From the NCBI GenBank assembly GCA_947175005.1, contig CAMWLD010000057.1, positions 1 through 9,656 of the forward strand: a stretch of 9,656 nt of DNA. Direction: 5' to 3'. This stretch comes from an uncultured Ruminococcus sp. (GTDB lineage Bacteria > Bacillota > Clostridia > Oscillospirales > Ruminococcaceae). The notes beneath the pieces were generated by a model that worked only from the letters and a program-made list of their open reading frames with translations, ran no database searches and was not told where the DNA came from. How positions within the stretch are numbered: position 1 is the first letter of the stretch; each line of letters opens with the position of its first letter. Position numbers and translations under genes: made by a program. This document shows positions 1 through 5,587 of this stretch, piece by piece.

Positions 1-28
1 CATTGTCCACAGGCAGCAGAAAAATATT

Positions 29-595
29 TTAATTTTCAAGGCTTTCCGTATAATCCGCAATGCAAATTTCCAAAGGCGGGGTCTTATCCTTAAAAATATA
101 TACGGGAATTTTGTCGGAAAAAGAATATATGTCAATCGCATTAAAGTCTCCGTCATGAATATGGACCGTAACATGACAATTTCTCGGGTCAACTATCCAG
201 TATTCCCGCACGCCGTGTTCTTTGTACAGCTGAAGCTTTGTGTAATAATCATTTGAAAAATTAGAGGGGGAAACGATCTCGATAACCCAGTCGGGCGCGC
301 CAAGGTGCTTCTTGCTGTCAAATTTATCCGGGTCACAGGCAACAAGCAGATCCGGTTCGACCACCGTATTATCGTTCAGATGTACATCAAAAGTAGCAAG
401 AGCCTTGCATTTTCCCTTTTGAGAGCGGATAAAGTTCATAATATCCGTGTGCATTTGCGCCGAAATTTCCTGATGAATAAAATTCGGCGACGGCGACATA
501 TCAACAATATATCCGTCAATAAGCTCACACCGTTCCTCACCCGTCAAAGCATAAAATTCCTCGGCCGTGTATCTGCGTTCTTCGGGTACTGCCAT
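29..595 (-). CDS. Uma2 family (DUF820) PD-(D/E)XK nuclease-fold protein, copy 1
   Basis: The 188-residue product has the full Uma2/DUF820 pattern: ELIDG near residue 24, MSPSP at 33, H41, PDLLV with D82, EIVSPSN with E106, then YKEHGVREYWIVDP. D82 and E106 fit the acidic active-site residues of the PD-(D/E)XK nuclease fold; the family is called a putative endonuclease but its biological role is not established. I chose the ATG at 595, because GGGAGG (605-610) lies 9 nt upstream; a TTG at 604 is also in frame but touches that site. It is a close paralogue of the gene at 5027-5587, with near identity from GAPDW through EYWI and in the C-terminal PVYIFKDKTPPLEIC block. It has its own promoter (630-658). 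No transposase is nearby. The family call is firm and the function is not. Confidence 0.9.
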   Translation of the reverse strand: MAVPEERRYTAEEFYALTGEERCELIDGYIVDMSPSPNFIHQEISAQMHTDIMNFIRSQKGKCKALATFDVHLNDNTVVEPDLLVACDPDKFDSKKHLGAPDWVIEIVSPSNFSNDYYTKLQLYKEHGVREYWIVDPRNCHVTVHIHDGDFNAIDIYSFSDKIPVYIFKDKTPPLEICIADYTESLEN

Positions 596-629
596 AATAA
601 TCAACCTCCCTTAGCATTCTTCTAAAACA

Positions 630-658
630 AGTATACCACATTCTTCAAATAAATTCAA
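630..658 (-). promoter_or_regulatory. Promoter of Uma2 copy 1
   Basis: On the minus strand TTGAAT (653-658) and TATACT (630-635) are separated by exactly 17 bp, with TGG directly before the -10 (extended -10). It lies about 20 bp before the GGGAGG ribosome site of the Uma2 gene. The spacer and -35 closely resemble the promoter at 4348-4376: both read TTGAATTT, then GAATGTGG just before the -10. Confidence 0.8.
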
Positions 659-689
659 GTGCAATAAAAAAAATTCACAGCCAAAAATT

Positions 690-724
690 CTAACCTCTTA
701 CCTCTAACATCTAACCTCTAAAAG
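690..724. repeat. Degenerate 7-bp tandem repeats, site 1
   Basis: Four 7-bp units (CTAACCT, CTTACCT, CTAACAT, CTAACCT) and a partial fifth lie head to tail. On the minus strand the consensus is AGAGGYW. They sit about 31 bp upstream of the -35 of Uma2 copy 1. The same heptamer recurs at 4277-4311 upstream of the toxin-antitoxin promoter. Confidence 0.75.
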
Positions 725-756
725 AATTCCCCCGGCCGGTGCAGACGGTCGGGGGC
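721..756 (-). terminator. Rho-independent terminator of the surface-protein gene
   Basis: Read on the minus strand, CCCCCGACCG and CGGCCGGGGG form a 10-bp GC-rich stem with one A-C mismatch and a 7-nt loop (740-746), followed by AATTCTTTT. It lies about 36 nt after the stop codon of the gene at 792-3383 and separates it from the Uma2 gene on the same strand. The T-run is interrupted, so efficiency is uncertain. Confidence 0.65.
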
Positions 757-791
757 AATAACGCTATACGGATAATAGATATAAGCTTAAA

Positions 792-3383
792 TTATTCAAC
801 TACCAAAGTGTAGTTTTTGCCGCTCTTAACGGAGAATACAGCCTGTCCCCTGCTGTCAAGAACAGCCTCGCCGACCTTTGAGGAGGTGGACTTTCTGCCG
901 TTGTAGAGAGTAACTGACCTGCCTGCATACTCGCTGCCCAGCTTAACGGTGACTTCACCCTCGGAGGACGTCATACCGCCTCTTACGGAGTTGGTCTTGA
1001 TGTGGTTCATACCGCTGTCATAGGAATAGATGTATGCATTTTTGTAGCCGGAGGTCAATGCACCGAGATAGCTTGTTACATTAAGTGTAACATTTCCTGC
1101 GGGCATGGTGAATGTGCCTGTGCCGTCGCTGATAACAGCCATTTTTCCGCTTCCGGAAATAACTGTGACCTCATAGCCTACGGGAACATTAACGGTAACA
1201 GTCGCGCCTGCCGTATTTCTGCTGCTTGATACGGTAACTCCGCTGCCTAAGTAATCCCCCGTAAGGCTCACGGTGTAGTAGGTAATGGCGGGTGCGGGTG
1301 CAGGAGTGCTGTCAACAGCCACCTTTATCTTGATATTGCTTTCGGTCTCTGCATTGCCCACCTTTATTTTAATGGTAAAGGTCACATATCCGTCGGAATC
1401 TGCCTTGGAATATCCTGCGGATGTTACCTCTGCGCCTGTGTCACTAAGTATTTCGGCTGCCATATTGACAATAGATGATGCGCCCCAATCGGGAATATCC
1501 TTTTCGTTCAGCCAGCTGCTGCAATCAGCGCCGGGAAGCCAGCTGCTTTCAAGTGCACTCTTTGCCTCGGCTGCCTTTTCTTCGTCGGTTTTCTCGGCGG
1601 GAGTAACGGGAGTGTCAGGGGTATCGGGTGTGTTGGGCGTGTCGGGGGTATTGGGAGTGTCGGGAGTAGCGGGAGTGTCGGGCGTATCGGGGGTAGCCGC
1701 AGGCAGCTTAGCAATTACCTCGGGGTCGGTATGCTGTTCGGTAAGTGTTACGCCTGTAATGCCTGCGGGTAAAGTAAAGGTCGCCTTGTAATATTTTGAG
1801 CCCTCTTCCTCGGTTGTGGCGGGCTTGGTTATAACCTCCACACCGTATGCGGGAATGTTAAGGATATGCGCACTGGAATTTGCACAAACGATCTTTGCCG
1901 TGCAGACCTTTGTGCCGTCCGAATTCTCGCTCCAAACATATTCAACTTCCTGTCCTGCGTAATCGTGACCTGCAGCGGCAACTGTAATATCTTCCTTTGT
2001 CACCTCTGTATAAGTGCCGCTGCTTAATGTATAATACTTAATGTCATCGCCTGTGCCTGTGGTGTAATGCAGGATATTGCCCTCCGTCGTGCAGCCTGCC
2101 GGAACAGCCGCAACTTCCGTATATTCGACCGCTGCACCGTCTGCTACTGTACTTCCGTTTACCGTAACATCACTGCCTGTGGAGTTCTCAACTTCCACAC
2201 CGGCAGGAACATTGATCTCGTCAACATTTTTGATAAGCTCAATGGAATCGCCCTCTGCGAGATTTTCAATAGCCTCATCGGCCGCGCCGCCCAGAACCGT
2301 GACAGTTGTGCCGTCCGCCTTAGTTACTGTAACAGCCTTTACATCTGTGCCGAGAGCTGCCGCAAGCGCAGAACCCTCGGCTGTAGGGTCAACGCCCTCT
2401 TTTAAAGTCACCTTAGCTTCGGGCGCTATCGCAACCGTTGATTTTTCGGCTGTTGAATAGTCTCCGTTACTTGAATAACCGCCATGCTGTTCAATTATAA
2501 AATTGGTAAGTTCAGCATTTTCACTTACAGTTATGCTATTCTCCGATAATGTTCCACTATAGGAACCACCTTTATCTGCGCCGACGCCTATACCGCCCTC
2601 GACTTTTGCTTCGCCAATAATAAGAGTTGCATCGTTATTTTCCCATACGAACGCATTGAACGCTTTGTTTTCGGAAGTTATTTCGGAACCGCCGTCAACG
2701 GTTGTTGCGCCAAAGGTTGTTACGCCGAGCTGTTTCGCGTTTATTTTACTTCCATTGATAATATTAAGAACAGTAGCCTCCTCGGTCTTAACAGCCGCAG
2801 CGTCGGTTATGCTTATTACCGTTGCGCTGTCAAGGGTCAGAGTGCCGTAGTTTGCAATTACCGAATGCTTTGTAACATTTGCACCTTGAGTGTTTGTGCC
2901 CGAGTTGTTCGTTACCTCTGTGCCTGCAAGAGTAACATTTGCGCCTGCGTTTATGGCAACAACATAATGGTCGAATGCTGTCGCTTCAGTACCGCCGCCG
3001 TTAAGAGTACCGCCGTTTATTGTTACATTTCCGCTTGCGGTAATATGGATCAGCGAGGCGGAATATGAACCGTTTGCAGCAGTAATTTTTTGGGTTGCCT
3101 TGATCTCGGCTGTGCCAAGATTTAATGTAATGGGCTTGTCGATAACAAGGCACTCCGAAAGCTCTATAACGCTGCCGTCGGCTACAGTTATGACAGCATT
3201 GTCCTCTGCGTTTGCAATGGCCTCTTTGAGTTCATCTGCTGTAGATACCGTGTCCTCCGCATTCGCCAGAATACCGAAACTGAACCCACTTGTCAGCACA
3301 GCATTCTGCGCGGCAGGCACGGCGACAAGCGACAATGCCAGCGCAGCCGCAGCAATGCTTTTCATAGTTCTTTTTGTTTTCAT
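792..3383 (-). CDS. Large secreted beta-repeat surface protein with Thr-Pro linker
   Basis: The 863-residue product begins with a classical signal peptide: basic MKTKR, then a hydrophobic Ala/Leu core to about residue 25, with probable cleavage near 38-43. Residues 45-330 are rich in N-V-T-I-N-G-G and T-L-T-L-type short strands, like right-handed beta-helix (pectate-lyase-like) surface proteins; no catalytic motif is evident. Residues 425-560 hold a module with AAAGHDY and VCTAKIVC, seen in Clostridia surface proteins. A Thr-Pro-Asp/Asn linker runs from about 562 to 595. A small mixed domain (600-690), a TMPAGNVTLNVT bacterial-repeat-type module (700-772) and a C-terminal domain (775-863) follow. 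I see no LPXTG motif, S-layer domain or C-terminal membrane anchor. The ATG at 3383 is preferred because AGGAGA lies 8 nt upstream; a GTG at 3422 would displace the signal peptide. Binding partner and function are unknown. Confidence 0.85.
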   Translation of the reverse strand: MKTKRTMKSIAAAALALSLVAVPAAQNAVLTSGFSFGILANAEDTVSTADELKEAIANAEDNAVITVADGSVIELSECLVIDKPITLNLGTAEIKATQKITAANGSYSASLIHITASGNVTINGGTLNGGGTEATAFDHYVVAINAGANVTLAGTEVTNNSGTNTQGANVTKHSVIANYGTLTLDSATVISITDAAAVKTEEATVLNIINGSKINAKQLGVTTFGATTVDGGSEITSENKAFNAFVWENNDATLIIGEAKVEGGIGVGADKGGSYSGTLSENSITVSENAELTNFIIEQHGGYSSNGDYSTAEKSTVAIAPEAKVTLKEGVDPTAEGSALAAALGTDVKAVTVTKADGTTVTVLGGAADEAIENLAEGDSIELIKNVDEINVPAGVEVENSTGSDVTVNGSTVADGAAVEYTEVAAVPAGCTTEGNILHYTTGTGDDIKYYTLSSGTYTEVTKEDITVAAAGHDYAGQEVEYVWSENSDGTKVCTAKIVCANSSAHILNIPAYGVEVITKPATTEEEGSKYYKATFTLPAGITGVTLTEQHTDPEVIAKLPAATPDTPDTPATPDTPNTPDTPNTPDTPDTPVTPAEKTDEEKAAEAKSALESSWLPGADCSSWLNEKDIPDWGASSIVNMAAEILSDTGAEVTSAGYSKADSDGYVTFTIKIKVGNAETESNIKIKVAVDSTPAPAPAITYYTVSLTGDYLGSGVTVSSSRNTAGATVTVNVPVGYEVTVISGSGKMAVISDGTGTFTMPAGNVTLNVTSYLGALTSGYKNAYIYSYDSGMNHIKTNSVRGGMTSSEGEVTVKLGSEYAGRSVTLYNGRKSTSSKVGEAVLDSRGQAVFSVKSGKNYTLVVE
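1599..1694 (-). repeat. In-frame 9-bp repeats encoding a Thr-Pro-Asp/Asn linker
   Basis: About ten tandem 9-bp units encode T-P-D or T-P-N triplets with a few T-P-A and T-P-V variants. Such low-complexity linkers typically carry an extracellular domain away from the cell wall. The regular unit makes it a likely length-variable tract (inference). Confidence 0.8.
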
Positions 3384-3414
3384 TGTACATTTCTCCTTTT
3401 CGAGTAATCTTTTC

Positions 3415-3462
3415 GTCCGCACTTATCGGACAGCCCATTTATTGGGCACCCAATTTATTGGG
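3415..3462 (-). promoter_or_regulatory. Three consecutive hairpins in the 5' leader of the surface-protein gene
   Basis: Within the roughly 155-nt leader between the promoter at 3545-3573 and the start at 3383 lie three perfect inverted repeats. They are 3449-3462 (CCCAAT arms, 2-nt centre), 3433-3447 (GCCCA arms, 5-nt centre) and 3415-3431 (GTCCG arms, 7-nt centre). The first two are near-copies in tandem. On the transcript all three loops begin with A and contain A-U-A-A. The last arm ends about 25 nt before the ribosome site. Known riboswitch classes are not evident; a cis-acting RNA or protein-binding leader is the inference. Confidence 0.55.
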
Positions 3463-3514
3463 CATGGGACGTTTGCTCTTTTCTTTTGCTCCTTTTTTCG
3501 CATATATCCCCTCC

Positions 3515-3538
3515 AATCACTCATACTATAAAGTGATT
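3515..3538. promoter_or_regulatory. Putative operator at the surface-gene transcription start
   Basis: AATCACT (3515-3521) and AGTGATT (3532-3538) are a perfect 7-bp inverted repeat with a 10-bp spacer. They lie right at and below the predicted start of transcription (about 3538). The half-site is shared with the dyad at 3572-3587. Confidence 0.5.
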
Positions 3539-3544
3539 ATTCAT

Positions 3545-3573
3545 ATTATAACTCGAAAAAAGTATTTTGTCAA
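3545..3573 (-). promoter_or_regulatory. Consensus sigma-A promoter of the surface-protein gene
   Basis: On the minus strand TTGACA (3568-3573) and TATAAT (3545-3550) match consensus at all twelve positions with a 17-bp spacer. An AAGTGA dyad overlaps the -35 and a second dyad covers the start site, so a strong promoter held by a repressor is the simplest reading. Confidence 0.85.
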
Positions 3574-3587
3574 GTGATTTTTCACTT
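3572..3587. promoter_or_regulatory. Putative operator overlapping the -35
   Basis: AAGTGA (3572-3577) and TCACTT (3582-3587) form a perfect 6-4-6 dyad whose edge covers the last bases of the -35. Its centre lies 53 bp from the centre of the dyad at 3515-3538, close to five helical turns. The binding protein is unknown; the divergent XRE regulator is the nearest candidate. Confidence 0.5.
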
Positions 3588-3627
3588 TTTGGTAGGTTCG
3601 ATTTCCGCCGCCTAAAAATTAAAATTA

Positions 3628-3655
3628 AAAAAACGCCGTTGTTTAGGCGTTTTTT
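3628..3655. terminator. Stand-alone bidirectional terminator hairpin between divergent genes
   Basis: AAAAAACGCC (3628-3637) and GGCGTTTTTT (3646-3655) pair perfectly over 10 bp with an 8-nt loop, giving a T-run on both strands. No gene ends here: the flanking genes are divergent and start on either side. It may end a small RNA or insulate the two promoters. Upstream CGCCTAAA (3609-3616) could pair instead with TTTAGGCG (3642-3649), opening the terminator stem. Confidence 0.7.
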
Positions 3656-3736
3656 GGGTATTTTCAAAGCTGCAATTCACGGAAATTTTACAATCATATT
3701 TTGTTAAAATTACCCAAAATCGGGTTAAAATCAAAG

Positions 3737-3759
3737 TATACCAAAAGGAAAAAGGTATA
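3737..3759. promoter_or_regulatory. Inverted repeat upstream of the XRE regulator gene
   Basis: TATACC (3737-3742) and GGTATA (3754-3759) are a perfect 6-bp inverted repeat with an 11-bp A/G-rich spacer, about 80 bp before the regulator start. It could be an autoregulatory operator. I see no confident -35/-10 pair for this gene; TTGTTA at 3701 has no good -10 at proper distance. Confidence 0.35.
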
Positions 3760-3836
3760 TAAAATGAAAATATTTCTGAAAAAATTCCTATTATAAGTCG
3801 AATTTTTCAAGGAAATTACGAAAGGACGTGTAAAAC

Positions 3837-4166
3837 TTGGATTACAAAGAACTGGGGCGGAGAATAGCCGCCCGCCGCAGGGAGCTGGGTCTGAAGCAAG
3901 CGGACGTAAACGAGGCTGCGGGACTTTCCGACAAATACTTATCCAATATCGAGCGTGCCACCTCGGTGCTCAGCGTTGAGGTACTTATGAAGCTTTGCGA
4001 CGCTCTTGACACCACACCCGATCATCTGCTTTTGGGCGCTGTCAAAAAGGACTCTCATGCCGACCTTAAAAAGGTGATGATCTCCAAAGCCGACAACATG
4101 ACCTCGGAACAGTTAAAGCTGCTGCTTAGCCTTATGGACTGGATAATTGCCCAGGGGCTGGGCTGA
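3837..4166 (+). CDS. XRE-family (Cro/C1-type) helix-turn-helix regulator
   Basis: The 109-residue protein has an HTH_3/XRE domain at about residues 7-61. The signature is LGRRIAARRRELGLKQADV, then an AGLSDKYLSNIER recognition-helix segment, then LMKLCDALDTTPDHLL. Residues 72-109 form an extra segment with EQLKLLLSLMDWII, probably a dimerisation helix. No ligand-binding or peptidase domain is attached. Translation starts at TTG 3837, with AAAGGA (3821-3826) 10 nt upstream; the nearby GTG is followed at once by a stop. It is divergent from the surface-protein gene, whose control region carries paired dyads, so control of that gene and of itself is plausible but unproven. A terminator follows at 4247-4268. 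Confidence 0.9.
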   Translation: MDYKELGRRIAARRRELGLKQADVNEAAGLSDKYLSNIERATSVLSVEVLMKLCDALDTTPDHLLLGAVKKDSHADLKKVMISKADNMTSEQLKLLLSLMDWIIAQGLG

Positions 4167-4168
4167 AA

Positions 4169-4208
4169 ATATGACGATCTGTCAATATGACAATTTGTCA
4201 ATATGACA
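4169..4208. repeat. 16-bp tandem repeat, 2.5 copies, with TGTCA/TGACA dyads
   Basis: ATATGACGATCTGTCA (4169-4184) is followed by ATATGACAATTTGTCA (4185-4200) and a half copy, ATATGACA (4201-4208). Adjacent units create TGTCA-ATA-TGACA palindromes. The repeat begins 3 nt after the regulator stop codon. Confidence 0.7.
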
Positions 4209-4217
4209 CGCAAAATT

Positions 4218-4233
4218 GTGAACCAACGTTCAC
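4218..4233. repeat. Perfect 6-4-6 inverted repeat
   Basis: GTGAAC (4218-4223) and GTTCAC (4228-4233) flank CAAC. It lies between the 16-bp repeats and the terminator. In RNA it would be a stable hairpin; in DNA it could bind a dimeric protein. Confidence 0.45.
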
Positions 4234-4246
4234 AGAAGAGCAAAGC

Positions 4247-4268
4247 ATTCCCGACGGGGGATTTTTTT
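4247..4268 (+). terminator. Rho-independent terminator after the XRE regulator
   Basis: ATTCCC (4247-4252) pairs with GGGGAT (4257-4262) around a GACG tetraloop, with one G-U pair, followed by an uninterrupted T7. An outer 7-bp pairing, AAGAGCA (4236-4242) with TGCTCTT (4270-4276), encloses it. Confidence 0.75.
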
Positions 4269-4276
4269 CTGCTCTT

Positions 4277-4311
4277 AGAGGCAAGAGGTCAGAGGCAAGA
4301 GGCAAGAGATG
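4277..4311. repeat. Degenerate 7-bp tandem repeats, site 2
   Basis: Units AGAGGCA, AGAGGTC, AGAGGCA, AGAGGCA and a partial AGAGATG run in tandem. They lie 36 bp upstream of the toxin-antitoxin promoter. They are the same heptamer as at 690-724 and have the same orientation relative to their promoter. Confidence 0.75.
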
Positions 4312-4347
4312 TGATTTCTTATGTCTCCTGCTTTTTTATAAATGCCC

Positions 4348-4376
4348 TTGAATTTGCGGAATGAATGTGGTATAAT
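4348..4376 (+). promoter_or_regulatory. Promoter of the toxin-antitoxin-Uma2 operon
   Basis: TTGAAT (4348-4353) and TATAAT (4371-4376) are 17 bp apart, with an extended TGG before the -10. The -10 lies inside the perfect palindrome TATAATTATA (4371-4380), a possible autoregulatory site of the kind toxin-antitoxin complexes use (inference). The spacer resembles the Uma2 copy 1 promoter. Confidence 0.85.
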
Positions 4377-4421
4377 TATATTAAAGCTTACAGCATAAAT
4401 AATTTTCAGGGAGGAATTGCT

Positions 4422-4661
4422 ATGAGTACAAAAGAACTTGCATACAGCCTTATTGACAAACTGAATGAAAACCAGCTTAACGCTGCCGTTGAATTTCTGA
4501 GCTCTTTCTTTGAAACAGCTTCTCCAAAAAACAGCAAGAAAATATCGATTGAAAGCGTTGCAGGAATAGCCTCCGAATACGCAAATCCCGATTTGATTCC
4601 GCTTGAAGAGGAGGCGTGGTCTAATGCTGCCGCAGAAAAATATAAAAATTTTAGACGCTAA
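4422..4661 (+). CDS. Antitoxin of a PIN-type (VapBC-like) toxin-antitoxin pair
   Basis: This is a 79-residue acidic protein. The N-terminal helix block (TKELAYSLIDKLNENQLNAA, residues 3-22) and the tail NPDLIPLEEEAWSNAAAEK resemble short antitoxins paired with PIN toxins in Firmicutes. It should neutralise the downstream toxin by occupying its active site and may repress the operon. No clear AbrB, MetJ/RHH or Phd DNA-binding motif is visible, so autorepression is uncertain. The ATG at 4422 is preferred because GGGAGG lies about 8 nt upstream. Its last 38 nt overlap the toxin gene, whose ribosome site (GGAGG, 4610-4614) lies inside this reading frame. That arrangement implies coupled translation with antitoxin made first. 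Confidence 0.75.
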   Translation: MSTKELAYSLIDKLNENQLNAAVEFLSSFFETASPKNSKKISIESVAGIASEYANPDLIPLEEEAWSNAAAEKYKNFRR

Positions 4662-5022
4662 TATAATACTGCGCTTTCTTATGAAGGACAATGCGGAAAT
4701 GGCAGCCGAAGCCATTGAAATAATCAAAGAAAACAATGTTCTTGTCACAATGGAGGTCGCGGCAGAGGTTGTTTTTGTAATGCAAAAGGTATACAAAGCA
4801 ACACGTAAAGATATTCACCATATGATAATGTGTTTTGTAAATATTTCAAACGTTGAGGTTTCCGATTATTTGGTTTTATCAAAAGGGTTGGAAATTTTCA
4901 GAGATAATAACCTTGATTTTGTTGACTGTATCCTTTGTGCATATAATTTATGCAGGGGGTATGAGGTGTGTACATTTGATGTAAAACTCGGAAAGCTTAT
5001 TGATAATTTCAACAAAAAGTAA
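4624..5022 (+). CDS. PIN-domain ribonuclease toxin (VapC-like)
   Basis: The 132-residue product fits the usual VapC length and shows the PIN acidic set. D11 lies in ILDANIILRFL (the DxN...LRxL motif), E44/E48 in MEVAAEVVFVM, D98/D101 in DFVDCILCA and D119 in TFDVKL. Family knowledge says these residues bind Mg2+/Mn2+ and cleave RNA, often tRNA or rRNA; the target here cannot be read from sequence. The ATG at 4624 has GGAGG (4610-4614) 9 nt upstream, so I prefer it to the in-frame TTG at 4603. It overlaps the antitoxin by 38 nt, and Uma2 copy 2 begins 4 nt after its stop. All catalytic residues are intact, so the toxin is probably functional. Confidence 0.88.
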   Translation: MLPQKNIKILDANIILRFLMKDNAEMAAEAIEIIKENNVLVTMEVAAEVVFVMQKVYKATRKDIHHMIMCFVNISNVEVSDYLVLSKGLEIFRDNNLDFVDCILCAYNLCRGYEVCTFDVKLGKLIDNFNKK

Positions 5023-5026
5023 AGGG

Positions 5027-5587
5027 ATGATTTTTATAACAATACCAAAAGAAGAAAAATACACGGCAGAAGATTTTTTAACTATGACAGATGAGGGGCG
5101 CTGTGAACTGATAGACGGATATATTGTGGATATGTCCCCTGCACCGGGGATAATTCATCAAAGGATAATACGGAAGATGATAATAGATATATCAAGCTTC
5201 ATTGATCTTCACAACGAAAAATGCGAACCCTTTATCACTTCAAATGTAAAACTGACAGATGACACTGTGCTTATTCCCGATATTTATGTCACCTGTCACC
5301 CGGAAAATCTTGACGGACAAAAGCATATCGGTGCGCCCGACTGGATGATCGAAATAGTTTCTCCCTCAAATTTTACGAACGATTATTACACAAAGCTTCA
5401 TATCTACAAAGAACACGGCGTGCGGGAATACTGGATAATCGACCCGAGAAATGACAGTGTTACCGTTTATATTTGGGACGAGGGGCTTAATGATTGCAAG
5501 CATTACACCTTTACCGACCGCATTCCCGTATACATTTTCAAGGACAAGACCCCGCCTTTGGAAATTTGCGTTGGAAACTACCTTTGA
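5027..5587 (+). CDS. Uma2 family (DUF820) PD-(D/E)XK nuclease-fold protein, copy 2
   Basis: The 186-residue product is collinear with copy 1: YTAEDF, RCELIDGYIVDMSPAP, PDIYV (D85), GAPDWMIEIVSPSNF (E109), YKEHGVREYWIIDP and a PVYIFKDKTPPLEIC end. D85 and E109 are the presumed nuclease acids. The ATG at 5027 lies 4 nt after the toxin stop, but its AAAGGG (5021-5026) abuts the start, which is unusually close. Translation by coupling from the toxin frame, or a TTG at 5000 inside the toxin gene, are alternatives. The DNA is also very similar to copy 1 at the 3' end, which points to a recent duplication or gene conversion. It is the third gene of the toxin-antitoxin transcript; whether it acts with the pair is unknown. 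Confidence 0.88.
   Translation: MIFITIPKEEKYTAEDFLTMTDEGRCELIDGYIVDMSPAPGIIHQRIIRKMIIDISSFIDLHNEKCEPFITSNVKLTDDTVLIPDIYVTCHPENLDGQKHIGAPDWMIEIVSPSNFTNDYYTKLHIYKEHGVREYWIIDPRNDSVTVYIWDEGLNDCKHYTFTDRIPVYIFKDKTPPLEICVGNYL

Noticed and set aside
1285..1791. Long plus-strand ORF opposite the surface-protein gene (Val/Ser/Gly-rich repeats)
   Set aside because: It is the antisense reading of the Thr-Pro repeat linker and neighbouring codons; it has no ribosome site or promoter and a purely low-complexity product.
3423..3836. A known riboswitch or T-box in the intergenic region
   Set aside because: The stems are simple hairpins with no recognisable conserved core, and the terminator hairpin is not positioned before either gene in the usual riboswitch arrangement.
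4169..4208. CRISPR array
   Set aside because: The units are contiguous with no spacers, only 16 bp long, and no cas gene is present; the same applies to the heptamer arrays.
4275..4796. Minus-strand ORF covering the antitoxin and toxin region
   Set aside because: It is opposite two well-supported genes on the plus strand, has no ribosome site, and shows no recognisable domain.
29..5587. Composite transposon bounded by the two Uma2 genes
   Set aside because: Neither flank contains a transposase, terminal inverted repeats or target-site duplications; inverted paralogues alone do not make a transposon.
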